From the NCBI RefSeq assembly GCF_014127485.1, contig NZ_CP059903.1, positions 806,001-870,000 on the forward strand: a DNA stretch of 64,000 nucleotides, written 5' to 3'. The translations under genes were made by a program, and so were the position numbers. A model generated the notes under the pieces. It ran no database searches. It saw nothing but the letters and a program-made list of their open reading frames with translations, and had not been told where the DNA came from. The DNA is from Nocardioides dongkuii (lineage in GTDB: Bacteria > Actinomycetota > Actinomycetes > Propionibacteriales > Nocardioidaceae). Position 1 is the first letter of the stretch. The number at the start of each line of letters is the position of its first letter. Below, one piece after another: positions 1 to 6,741 of this stretch.

Positions 1-33
1 CTTGCCGGTCAGCCGGGTGATCGTGTCCTTCAT
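1..33 (-). CDS. fliF: FliF, flagellar MS-ring protein (5' end only)
   Basis: Only the first 11 codons are in the window; they read [11 protein letters not shown]. The ATG overlaps the TGA of fliE by one base, so the gene continues the flgB-flgC-fliE operon. FliF forms the membrane MS ring on which the rotor and export gate are built. The call rests mainly on the conserved gene order flgB-flgC-fliE-fliF, because 11 residues are too few for a family match. Confidence 0.75.
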   Translation of the reverse strand, partial: MKDTITRLTGK

Positions 34-383
34 CAGACCTGCATCCGCATGATCTCGGTGAACGCCTCGACCGCCTTGTTGCGGACGGCGACCGTCACCT
101 GGGTGGTCGCCGCGGCCTGCGAGGCCGCGATCGTGTAGTCGTGGAGGTTCTCGAGCTCACCGGTGGCGGCCTGCACGGCCAGCGAGTCGCTGGTGCGCTG
201 CACGCCGTCGAGACGGTCCAGGCCGTCGAGGACGAGGTCGCCGAAGTCGGGACCGGAGGAGCGGGAGGCGGAGACGCCGGAGACGCCGGAGGTGGCGGCG
301 GCCGGGGCCGTGGGGACCTGGGGGGCGACGTACGGCGTGAAGCCGGCCGCGCCGGCGAGGCCCTCGATGCCGGAGACGCTCAT
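33..383 (-). CDS. fliE: FliE, flagellar hook-basal body protein
   Basis: This 116-residue protein has the FliE pattern. The N-terminus is variable and Ala/Ser/Gly-rich, and the conserved helical C-terminus runs from about residue 60 and ends in [18 protein letters not shown]. FliE is an early export substrate that joins the MS ring to the proximal rod. The ATG at 383 overlaps the flgC stop codon by one base and its own stop overlaps the fliF start, so the genes are translationally coupled. The length is normal for the family. Confidence 0.95.
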   Translation of the reverse strand: MSVSGIEGLAGAAGFTPYVAPQVPTAPAAATSGVSGVSASRSSGPDFGDLVLDGLDRLDGVQRTSDSLAVQAATGELENLHDYTIAASQAAATTQVTVAVRNKAVEAFTEIMRMQV

Positions 384-775
384 CAGCGGTTGCCGATCTG
401 GATCGCGCTGGCGTAGGCGTCCTGGGCGAACTGGGTCACCTGCGAGGAGGCCTGGAAGCCGCGCTGCGCCATGATCAGCTGGCTCATCTGGCTGGTGAGG
501 TCCATCGCGGGGCCGCGGACGTAGCCGTCCTCGTCGGCGAGCGGGTGGTCGGGGGAGTGCACCAGCACGCCCTCGGGGTCGCCGGTCGCGATGCCGGCGA
601 CGTCGACGCCGCCGTCGGGACGGGCCTGCGCCACCACCATCTGCGCGGTGAAGGCGTCCTCGTCGGTCGAGGTCATCGTGTTGACGTTGGCGATGTTGCT
701 GCCGATCGTGTCCAGCCAGGTCTGGTGCATGCCGAGGCCGGAGCCGGCGATGCGGAGCAGGTCGAAGGCGCCCAT
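383..775 (-). CDS. flgC: FlgC, flagellar proximal rod protein
   Basis: At 130 residues this is a rod protein of normal length. The N-terminus carries the rod/hook signature ([21 protein letters not shown], residues about 12-32). The C-terminus has the paired helical motif [19 protein letters not shown], which packs with the N-terminus in rod proteins. FlgC is a structural subunit of the proximal rod and is exported by the flagellar type III apparatus. It lies between flgB and fliE with one-base overlaps on both sides. Confidence 0.96.
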   Translation of the reverse strand: MGAFDLLRIAGSGLGMHQTWLDTIGSNIANVNTMTSTDEDAFTAQMVVAQARPDGGVDVAGIATGDPEGVLVHSPDHPLADEDGYVRGPAMDLTSQMSQLIMAQRGFQASSQVTQFAQDAYASAIQIGNR

Positions 776-1149
776 CAGGAGGCACTCGCCGCGGTCTTGA
801 GGTGCTCGAAGCGGTCGGTCACGGCGCGGGTCACCATCTGGTACTGGAACTGCGACTGCATCGCCGCGAGGGTCTCCTTGCGGAGGTCCACGTTGTTCCC
901 GTTGGCGCCGACCGGGGTGTCCACGGCGACGGTGCTGATGCCGGCCCGGGCCAGGTCGGCGGCGGGGTCGTCGGAGCCGAGGGCGTCGGTGAGCGCGCTC
1001 TCGAAGTCGACGGCCACGGCGCGGAAGCCGGGGGTGTCGACGTTCGCGAGGTTGTCGGCGATCGTGCGCTGGCGCAGCGACAGCCCGTCGAGCGCGAAGC
1101 CGAGGGCAGCCGACACGGGGTCGGACGCCGAGAAGGCAGGAACGGACAC
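775..1149 (-). CDS. flgB: FlgB, flagellar proximal rod protein
   Basis: This 124-residue rod protein has the FlgB N-terminal motif [20 protein letters not shown] at about residues 25-44. FlgB is the most proximal rod subunit. The start is GTG at 1149, preceded by a good GGAGAGG ribosome binding site. It is the first gene of the flgB-flgC-fliE-fliF set. A sigma-28-type promoter lies about 75 bases upstream (1224-1251), so the set may be transcribed independently of fliD-fliS. Confidence 0.95.
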   Translation of the reverse strand: MSVPAFSASDPVSAALGFALDGLSLRQRTIADNLANVDTPGFRAVAVDFESALTDALGSDDPAADLARAGISTVAVDTPVGANGNNVDLRKETLAAMQSQFQYQMVTRAVTDRFEHLKTAASAS

Positions 1150-1223
1150 GGGGGACCTCTCCAGGAGGAAGCGAGGTGCCGGTCCGTCGGCGGGTGTGCT
1201 GAGCAGTCCCTGCTCTGGGAGGT

Positions 1224-1251
1224 GGATCGGTCGGGGTCGTGCCGATCTGAG
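1224..1251 (-). promoter_or_regulatory. Putative sigma-28 (FliA) promoter for flgB
   Basis: On the minus strand a CTCAG -35 element (1247-1251) is followed by exactly 15 bases and ACCGATCC (1224-1231). This fits the sigma-28 pattern TAAA-N15-GCCGATAA in its actinobacterial form. The same spacing occurs upstream of fliC and flgN. It lies in the 126-base gap upstream of flgB. It is a pattern match only. Confidence 0.6.
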
Positions 1252-1275
1252 GACTTTCTTTTCTCGGGGTGCCGC

Positions 1276-1770
1276 TCAGGCGAGGACGAGGGCCAGCCGG
1301 CCGGCGCCGTACCCGGCGACGTCGACCCGCAGGTCGAGGCGGCGGCCGAGCACCTGGGTGCGGGCGCGCAGGTCGGCCGGCACCGGCGAGCCGGCCAGGT
1401 GGACGGCGTACGGGCGCAGCTGCGGGCCGTCGGCGCCGGCGAGGAGCGGCGCGACCTCGGTGATGAGGCGGTCCAGCCTCGCGCCGATCACCGGACCCAG
1501 GGTGCTCTCGGTGACCGCGGTCCGGGCGGCGGCGGGCGGCACCAGCGCCGACGCGGCCCCGGCGTACGCCGAGAGCGGCAGGTCGAGCACGACCAGGGCC
1601 CGCACCACCAGCGTGTCGTCGACGTACGACGCGACGCTGGCGGGGGTGAACTCGCTCACCGCGAGCGGCGGGCCGGGCCGGAGCGCGACCTCCCGGCGGA
1701 GTAGGTCGCCGAGCAGGTCGCGCACCTGCATGGGGCCGGGCAGGCGGACCGCCCCTGTCGACGCGTGCAT
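1276..1770 (-). CDS. Uncharacterised flagellar-locus protein, 164 aa
   Basis: I do not recognise this protein. It is 164 residues, rich in Ala, Leu, Val and Arg, without a signal peptide or clear membrane segment. It reads as alternating strands and helices: a strand-like centre (VDDTLVVRALVVLDLPLSAY, about 50-69), a helix, and a C-terminus ending RLDLRVDVAGYGAGRLALVL. The alternation is faintly reminiscent of CheC/CheX-type proteins, but no diagnostic motif supports that. The ATG at 1770 has a CAGGAG ribosome binding site. It lies between the fliS group and flgB in the same orientation, which implies a flagellar or chemotaxis role. Confidence 0.8.
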   Translation of the reverse strand: MHASTGAVRLPGPMQVRDLLGDLLRREVALRPGPPLAVSEFTPASVASYVDDTLVVRALVVLDLPLSAYAGAASALVPPAAARTAVTESTLGPVIGARLDRLITEVAPLLAGADGPQLRPYAVHLAGSPVPADLRARTQVLGRRLDLRVDVAGYGAGRLALVLA

Positions 1771-1807
1771 GTGAGGGTGCTCCTGTTCTCAGGCGGATCG
1801 GGTGCGG

Positions 1808-2152
1808 CTACGCCGAGACGTCGACGTACGCCGGCACGTGGCGGCGCCCGGAGGCGCGGTCGACGCGGTCGACCACGGCCTGCTGCCGGGAGGTGTCGCC
1901 GAGACGGTCGGCCAGCTGCTCGAGGACGGCCTCCTGGCGGGCGAGGATCTCGTGCGCCCGGGCCTGGAGGGCGGTCGGGACCGGGCCCTGCGGGCTCGGG
2001 ACGTCCCACTGGTCGACGCGCAGGTCGGTGCCGTGGGCGAGGGCCAGCTCGGCCCGGATCACGTCGAGCTCGATCCGGTCGAGCGTGACCTGCCAGGCGT
2101 CGTGGGCGGGGTCGATGACGACCAGCGTCAGCCCGCCGCGGTCGACGAACAC
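1808..2152 (-). CDS. Uncharacterised protein in the position of fliT, 114 aa
   Basis: This 114-residue soluble protein starts with GTG at 2152, seven bases after the fliS stop, so it is almost certainly cotranscribed with fliD and fliS. The N-terminal half looks beta-rich (GGLTLVVIDPAHDAWQVTLDRIELDVIRAEL). The C-terminal half is helical (ALQARAHEILARQEAVLEQLADRLG). In many flagellar clusters the gene after fliS encodes the FliD chaperone FliT, but I see no convincing FliT similarity. A chaperone or assembly role is inferred from position only. Confidence 0.78.
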   Translation of the reverse strand: MFVDRGGLTLVVIDPAHDAWQVTLDRIELDVIRAELALAHGTDLRVDQWDVPSPQGPVPTALQARAHEILARQEAVLEQLADRLGDTSRQQAVVDRVDRASGRRHVPAYVDVSA

Positions 2153-2159
2153 GACGGCC

Positions 2160-2540
2160 TCAGGCCGCGCTCAGCGACAGCAGGGCGGCCTCGCGCCAGG
2201 TGGCGCACAGGTCGCTGACCAGGCTCAGGCAGCCCTCGGCCATCGCGACGTCGCGGGTGATGTTGGCGCGGACCAGCTGGGTGTGCAGGTAGTCGTAGAT
2301 GGAGGCCAGGCCGGGGCCGGCGTCGCACTCCTCGACCTTCAGGCTCGCGCGCAGCTCCAGGATGATCTCCTGGGCGTGCACGAGCTGCCGGTTGGACTCC
2401 TCGCGGTCGCCCGCGACCAGGGCGTCGCGGCCCCGTGTGACGTCGAGGACGAGGCGCTCGCAGAGCATCACGAGCAGGCGGGCGGGGCTGGCGGTCGCGA
2501 CCGATGCATCCATGTATGCGGTGCGCGCGTGGGTCATCAT
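2160..2540 (-). CDS. fliS: FliS, flagellin export chaperone
   Basis: This 126-residue all-helical protein has the FliS pattern: an N-terminal YMDASVATASPARLLVMLCERLVLDV segment, a central ESNRQLVHAQEIILELRASL helix, and IYDYLHTQLVRANITRD. FliS binds the C-terminus of flagellin in the cytosol, prevents premature polymerisation and delivers it to the export gate. It lies 57 bases downstream of fliD and directly upstream of the unknown 114-residue gene. Length and order are typical. Confidence 0.95.
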   Translation of the reverse strand: MMTHARTAYMDASVATASPARLLVMLCERLVLDVTRGRDALVAGDREESNRQLVHAQEIILELRASLKVEECDAGPGLASIYDYLHTQLVRANITRDVAMAEGCLSLVSDLCATWREAALLSLSAA

Positions 2541-2597
2541 GGGTGGCCTTCCTTGGCTTCCGTGGAATGACGGGTGGATCAGGACGTGGACGTTGGA

Positions 2598-3920
2598 TCA
2601 GGAGGAGGAGAGGGAGGAGAGCTGGCTGGACAGCCAGCTGGACTGGCTGCTCATCTGGGACAGGGCGGTCTCCAGAGCGGTGTACTGGCGCTCGAGGTTG
2701 CTGCGGCGCAGCGCGAGCCGGTTGTCCCAGTCCTCGATGCTGTCCTCGAGGCGGCCGACGCCGGTCTCGCGTCCGGTGATCACGAGGGTGAGGCTGCCCG
2801 TGGCCCGGTCGCTGGCGCCCTTGGTGACCGTCGCCATCCGGGCGGCGAACCCGTCGCCGTCGGTGCTGAACCGCTCCGCCACGCCGACCGGGTCGGCGGC
2901 GTACGCCTGGGTCAGCTTGGTGCTGTCCAGCTCCAGCCGGCCGTTGCGGTTGACCTGGATGCCGAGGGAGGCCATCGAGGTGTTGTCAGCGGGGTAGACC
3001 GCGTCGACCAGGGCGCTGCGCAGGTTGCGGAGCGTCGCGTCGCCGGCCAGGGCGCCGGGCTTGCCCAGGATGCCCTTGGTCGAGGTCTGGACGTCGATGT
3101 CGGCGAGCACGGCGTTGATCGAGTCGACCAGGTCCTTGACCTTGGCGGTCACGGCCCCGGTGTCGCGGGTGACGCCGAGCGCCGCGACGTCCCCGACCTT
3201 GGCGCCGGCGCCGAGCGCCAGGGTGATGCCGGGCATCACGTCGGTGAAGGTGTTGGTGCCCGAGGTGACCCGGATGCCGGCGCCGAGGTCCAGCGTGGCG
3301 TCGGCGCCCGGTCGCACGGTGGCCCCGCCCAGGAGGGGCGAGCCGTCGGCGGCGGTGAGGGCGAAGTCCTGCGCGGCGCCGGTGGCGGTGGACTCCACCA
3401 GCAGCTGGTAGCGGCCCTCGGAGACCTGGATCGCCGAGGCGCGGAGCCCGGTGGCGTTCGCCGGGTCGTTGATCGCCGCGACCAGGCCGGTCAGGGTGCC
3501 GTCGGTGGCGAGCGTCTGCGGCGAGCCGTCGAACCGCTCCAGGAGGACGTCGGTCGAGGCGCCGGTGACCTGGTCGCCCAGCGCGTGCTGCTCGGCGTAC
3601 CCCAGCTGGTGGCTGCGGGCCACCGAGGTCACGGTCGCCGACAGGGAGCCCGGCGACGCCGTGGGCCCGGTGGTGATCGTGACGGCGGCGTTCGAGGAGG
3701 TCGCCGTGAGCGGCGACCAGGCGGCTGGCTTGGCGAGGTCGGCGGCCTTGGTGGCGAGCGCGGCGACCTTGGCGTTGAGGTTCTGCAGGGTGGTCAGGAC
3801 CGACTTCTCGGTCGAGACGCGGGTCTTGAGGCGGTCCTGCGGCACCGCCTCCAGCTGCATGAGCTGGTTGATGATCGTCGAGGTGTCCAGGCCGCTGGCG
3901 AGACCGCTGATCGTGGCCAC
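2598..3920 (-). CDS. fliD: FliD, flagellar filament cap protein
   Basis: The protein is 440 residues. Its N-terminus, MATISGLASGLDTSTIINQLMQLEAVPQDRLK, is the conserved FliD D0 region. A variable beta-rich middle follows, and the C-terminus is a long helix with the repeating pattern NLERQYTALETALSQMSSQSSWLSSQL. FliD caps the growing filament and inserts flagellin. The GTG start has a strong GAAGGAGG ribosome binding site. It is separated from fliC by a perfect stem-loop, and I found no sigma-28 site in the short gap, so its transcription depends on read-through or an unseen promoter. Confidence 0.96.
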   Translation of the reverse strand: MATISGLASGLDTSTIINQLMQLEAVPQDRLKTRVSTEKSVLTTLQNLNAKVAALATKAADLAKPAAWSPLTATSSNAAVTITTGPTASPGSLSATVTSVARSHQLGYAEQHALGDQVTGASTDVLLERFDGSPQTLATDGTLTGLVAAINDPANATGLRASAIQVSEGRYQLLVESTATGAAQDFALTAADGSPLLGGATVRPGADATLDLGAGIRVTSGTNTFTDVMPGITLALGAGAKVGDVAALGVTRDTGAVTAKVKDLVDSINAVLADIDVQTSTKGILGKPGALAGDATLRNLRSALVDAVYPADNTSMASLGIQVNRNGRLELDSTKLTQAYAADPVGVAERFSTDGDGFAARMATVTKGASDRATGSLTLVITGRETGVGRLEDSIEDWDNRLALRRSNLERQYTALETALSQMSSQSSWLSSQLSSLSSS

Positions 3921-3967
3921 GGTTCCTCCTTCGGCTCGTGCGACAGGTCGGGGGTGGAGCGGGGACA

Positions 3968-4000
3968 GGGGTGGGAGCGCGGGTCACGCGCTCCCACCCC
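3968..4000 (-). terminator. Perfect 14-bp stem-loop downstream of fliC
   Basis: GGGGTGGGAGCGCG (3968-3981) pairs perfectly with 3987-4000 around the five-base loop ggtca. It lies eight bases beyond the fliC stop codon and 48 bases upstream of fliD. No U-tract follows, as is usual for actinobacterial terminators. It probably ends or attenuates the abundant flagellin message, so that fliD receives less transcription. Confidence 0.75.
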
Positions 4001-4008
4001 GGTCAGGG

Positions 4009-4860
4009 TCAGCGGAGGAGGCTGAGGACGCCCTGCGGGGCCTGGTTGGCCTGCGCGAGCATCGAGGTGCCGGCCTGCGACAGGATCTGGGCGCGGGTGA
4101 AGTTCATCATCTCCGAGGCCATGTCGGTGTCGCGGATCCGGCTCTCCGAGGCGGACAGGTTCTCGATCGCGACGTTGGTCGACGCGATCGTGTGCTCGAA
4201 CCGGTTCTGCACCGCACCGAGCTCGGCGCGCTGCGCCGAGATCGTGGTGATGGCGGCCTTGACGGTGCTGCTGTCCTCGATGTCGACGGCCGCGACGTTC
4301 AGCTCGGACAGGGCGCCAGGCCTGGCGGCCGTGGCGGGCACGGCAGGCGGGCCGGGCACGGCGGGCGTGCCGGCCGTGCCGGTGCCGTCGATGGTGATGA
4401 TGTCGCCGTTGTCGGAACCGACCTGGAAGGTCAGGTCCTTGCCGTCGAAGAGCTTCACGCCGTTGAACGTGGTCTTGTCCGCGATTCGGTCGATCTCCTC
4501 CTTCAGCGCGCTGAACTCGGACGACAGGGCGGCCTTCGAGTCGTCGTTCTGGATGCCGTTGGCGTACTGCACGGAGAGGTCGTTCATGCGCTGCAGCATG
4601 GAGTGGACCTCGGTCAGGGCGCCTTCCGCGGTCTGGGCGACCGAGATGCCGTCCTGGGCGTTGCGGACGCCGACCTTGAGGCCGCCGGTCTGGGCGCGGA
4701 GGCCCTCGGAGATCGCCAGGCCGGACGCGTCGTCGGCGGCGCGGTTGATGCGGAAGCCGCTCGAGAGCTTCTCGAGGGACTTCGACATCTGGCCCTGGGT
4801 CACCGACAGGTTGCGGTAGGTGTTGAAGGCGTCGGTGTTCTGGTTGATGCGGAGACTCAT
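4009..4860 (-). CDS. fliC: Flagellin FliC, filament subunit
   Basis: This 283-residue flagellin has the conserved N-terminal D0/D1 region (MSLRINQNTDAFNTYRNL; SSGFRINRAADDASGLAISE) and C-terminal D1/D0 region (ENLSASESRIRDTDMASEMM; SQAGTSMLAQANQAPQGVLSLLR). The surface-exposed middle is very short. It includes an unusual Pro/Ala/Gly-rich stretch at about residues 160-187 (TAGTPAVPGPPAVPATAA). Expression is probably driven by the sigma-28 promoter at 4936-4963. The leader carries features of CsrA repression: a GGA-containing hairpin loop and GGA motifs at the ribosome binding site. Confidence 0.97.
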   Translation of the reverse strand: MSLRINQNTDAFNTYRNLSVTQGQMSKSLEKLSSGFRINRAADDASGLAISEGLRAQTGGLKVGVRNAQDGISVAQTAEGALTEVHSMLQRMNDLSVQYANGIQNDDSKAALSSEFSALKEEIDRIADKTTFNGVKLFDGKDLTFQVGSDNGDIITIDGTGTAGTPAVPGPPAVPATAARPGALSELNVAAVDIEDSSTVKAAITTISAQRAELGAVQNRFEHTIASTNVAIENLSASESRIRDTDMASEMMNFTRAQILSQAGTSMLAQANQAPQGVLSLLR

Positions 4861-4868
4861 GATGGTGT

Positions 4869-4876
4869 TCCTTCCT
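4869..4876 (-). promoter_or_regulatory. fliC ribosome binding site with overlapping GGA (CsrA-type) motifs
   Basis: Reading towards fliC, the leader has CAGGAAGGAACACC just before the ATG. This is a strong ribosome binding site with two GGA cores (4873-4875 and 4869-4871). CsrA binds GGA motifs and blocks ribosomes when they overlap this site. The match is by eye, and the link to CsrA is inference supported by the csrA gene at 9386-9622. Confidence 0.55.
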
Positions 4877-4894
4877 GGAATGTGAGTCGGCGTG

Positions 4895-4912
4895 GAGCCC
4901 GTCCGTGGGCTC
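4895..4912 (-). promoter_or_regulatory. fliC leader hairpin with GGA in the hexaloop (probable CsrA site)
   Basis: In the RNA, GAGCCC pairs with GGGCTC around the six-base loop ACGGAC. A GGA core presented in a hexaloop is the preferred CsrA target. It lies upstream of the second GGA cluster at the ribosome binding site. This mirrors the two-site arrangement known for the Bacillus subtilis hag leader. Confidence 0.6.
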
Positions 4913-4935
4913 CTGCTCTGGGTGGTGCGCCCCTC

Positions 4936-4963
4936 CCATCGGCGACGGGTGCGGGGGCTTGAG
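4936..4963 (-). promoter_or_regulatory. Putative sigma-28 (FliA) promoter for fliC
   Basis: On the minus strand CTCAA (4959-4963) is followed by exactly 15 bases and GCCGATGG (4936-4943). Six of the eight -10 bases match the consensus GCCGATAA. It lies about 75 bases upstream of the fliC ATG, giving a leader of roughly 65-70 bases that contains the GGA hairpin. The fliA gene is immediately upstream. Confidence 0.75.
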
Positions 4964-5025
4964 GAGTCCGGGGAGGAATTTCCTGCGACTTTTTCTCCGC
5001 AGGTCCGCCACCGGGCTCCTCGAGA

Positions 5026-5913
5026 TCAGCCGGCGGCCTCGAAGGGCGCCGGGAGGGTGCGTCGTCCGGACGTGTGCCGCGCGGCCACGGCGCGGAAGTA
5101 GGCGTCGCGGCGCTTGGCCGCACAGCCGTCGGGACGCGCGTGGGCGGGCACCAGGTCGGGGTCGAGCGCGGAGTTCATGGCGTCGCGCAGCAGGACGAGA
5201 GCCTCGGCCCGCATCTGCGAGATCCGCGACTCCGAGACCCCGAGCTCGTCCGCGATGTCCAGCATCGGGCGCTCGTCGAGGAAGTAGCCCTGCACCACCG
5301 CGCGCAGCCGCTCGGGCAGCTCCTCGATGGCGTCGACGAGGTACTCCAGGCGCTCCTGGTGCTCGACCAGAGCCTCGGGCGACGGGTCGGGGCTGGCGAG
5401 GATCTCCGCGAACGGGGTCTCGGCCGAGCCCTGCAGGGAGAGCACGTTCGCGCGGGCGACGTCGTCGTCGTTCCCCTCGACCTCGCCGACGGTGATGCCG
5501 AGCTCGGCCGCCACCTCGGCGTTCTCGGGGGAGCGGCCCAGCGAGGTGGCGAGCCGGGTGCGGGTCTCGTCCAGCTCCCGGCCGCGGCGGCGCACCGATC
5601 GGGAGGCCCAGTCGACGCTGCGGAGCTCGTCGAGGATCGCGCCGCGGACCCGGCTCGCGGCGTACCGCACGAACGGGACGCCGCGGTCGTCCTGGAAGGA
5701 GCGGCCGGCCTTCACCAGGGCGGTGAGGCCCGCCGAGTGCAGGTCGTCCCGGTTCACGTGCGAGGGGACGCGGCTCATCGTCTCCCGGACGATGTGGGCG
5801 ACCAGGCCCATGTGCTGGACGACGAGCTCGTCGCGCTCGTGCGGCGTGCCTTCGACGCCGCTGGGGTCCGCGGTCACGTGCTGCTGCACGTCGTCTCCGA
5901 AGCTGCTCATCAT
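5026..5913 (-). CDS. fliA: FliA/sigma-28-type RNA polymerase sigma factor for motility genes
   Basis: About 295 residues from the tandem ATG codons at 5908-5913, which follow a GAGAGCGAGGG ribosome binding site. I prefer this start to the longer open frame, whose extra N-terminus is Arg-rich and unlike sigma factors. Region 2 carries LHSAGLTALVKAGRSFQ and FVRYAASRVRGAILDELRSVDWASRSVRR. Region 3 is EVAAELGITVGEVE. Region 4 is the helix-turn-helix MLDIADELGVSESRISQMRAEAL. It should direct RNA polymerase to the fliC, flgB and flgN promoters. A poorly conserved basic tail of about 35 residues follows region 4. Confidence 0.92.
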   Translation of the reverse strand: MMSSFGDDVQQHVTADPSGVEGTPHERDELVVQHMGLVAHIVRETMSRVPSHVNRDDLHSAGLTALVKAGRSFQDDRGVPFVRYAASRVRGAILDELRSVDWASRSVRRRGRELDETRTRLATSLGRSPENAEVAAELGITVGEVEGNDDDVARANVLSLQGSAETPFAEILASPDPSPEALVEHQERLEYLVDAIEELPERLRAVVQGYFLDERPMLDIADELGVSESRISQMRAEALVLLRDAMNSALDPDLVPAHARPDGCAAKRRDAYFRAVAARHTSGRRTLPAPFEAAG

Positions 5914-6263
5914 CCCTCGCTCTCGTTGCCGGTGGCGGGGTCCGGGTGCTCTGGCACCGGCCTCGCGACAAGAAGAATGGGCACCACCCCCGCGGCATCC
6001 AAGGGCAATCGTGCGATCTTCAACCGGCCGACTAGACCGACGCCGGGCGCTCCATGAAGAACGGATCAAGATCCCGGAAGAGGCCTTCAGTCCTCCAGGT
6101 GTCGTGGCGATCGTGGCGCGCTCGAGCCCACCCTCTCGGTGCCCCCCGGGGCATTCATCGCCCTGCGAGCCGGGAACCTCTCAGGTCCGTCGGGGGGCGG
6201 GCGATGGTCAGGACGCACCCCCCGTCCATCCCCCCACACCGCCCCCGGGCCAGGAGGTTTCTC
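5914..6263. other. 350-bp divergent intergenic region between fliA and flgN
   Basis: No gene is supported here. It holds the flgN promoter at 6180-6207 and the flgN ribosome binding site AGGAGG at 6252-6257. The fliA ribosome binding site is at the left end. I see no sigma-28 match reading towards fliA, so fliA is probably transcribed by another sigma factor. Confidence 0.7.
6180..6207 (+). promoter_or_regulatory. Putative sigma-28 (FliA) promoter for flgN-flgK-flgL-fliW-csrA
   Basis: CTCAG (6180-6184), exactly 15 bases, then GGCGATGG (6200-6207). Spacing and sequence agree with the sites upstream of fliC and flgB. It lies 57 bases before the flgN start, and no other promoter is evident before csrA, so the whole plus-strand set may depend on it. 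Confidence 0.7.
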
Positions 6264-6740
6264 GTGGAGAAGCTGTCCCTCATCCTCTGGCGAGAGCGCG
6301 AGCTCCTGGAGACGCTGCTCTACCGGCTCGAGGTGGAGCAGCTCGTCCTCGCCCAGGGCCGCTCGCGGTGGCTGATGCGTGCCGCGAACGACGTCGAGAG
6401 CATCCTGCAGCAGCTGCGCGAGACCGAGATCCTGCGGGCGATGGCCGCGGACGAGGCGGCGACGTCCGTCGGCCTCTCCGCCAACCCCTCCCTGCGGGTG
6501 CTCGCCGAGTCGGTGCCGGAGCCCTGGCACGAGATCCTCATCGACCACCGCGATGCCTTCGTCTCGCTGACCGACCAGGTCATCGCGCTCGCCGGCGTCA
6601 ACCGCGACCTGATCACCACCGGCTACCGCGCTGCCCGGGAGACCCTGCTCGACCTCGGCGGAGCGCCGGACAGCTACGGCCAGGACGGCGCCGCCGTCGC
6701 GACCGCGCCGGCCACGCGCCGCTTCGACCGGAGTCTCTGA
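6264..6740 (+). CDS. flgN: FlgN, export chaperone for hook-filament junction proteins
   Basis: 158 residues from the GTG at 6264, which has an ideal AGGAGG site seven bases upstream; longer upstream readings lack this. The protein is helical, starts MEKLSLILWRERELLETLLYRLEVEQLVL, and has the FlgN/YvyG-type pattern of a long N-terminal helical pair. FlgN holds FlgK and FlgL in the cytosol and hands them to the export gate. flgK starts one base after its stop codon, which fits that role. Confidence 0.9.
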   Translation: MEKLSLILWRERELLETLLYRLEVEQLVLAQGRSRWLMRAANDVESILQQLRETEILRAMAADEAATSVGLSANPSLRVLAESVPEPWHEILIDHRDAFVSLTDQVIALAGVNRDLITTGYRAARETLLDLGGAPDSYGQDGAAVATAPATRRFDRSL

Positions 6741-6741
6741 C

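Noticed and set aside
3921..4008. Sigma-28 promoter for fliD
   Set aside because: No CTCAR-N15-NNCGATNN match is present in the gap; the visible structure is the fliC stem-loop.
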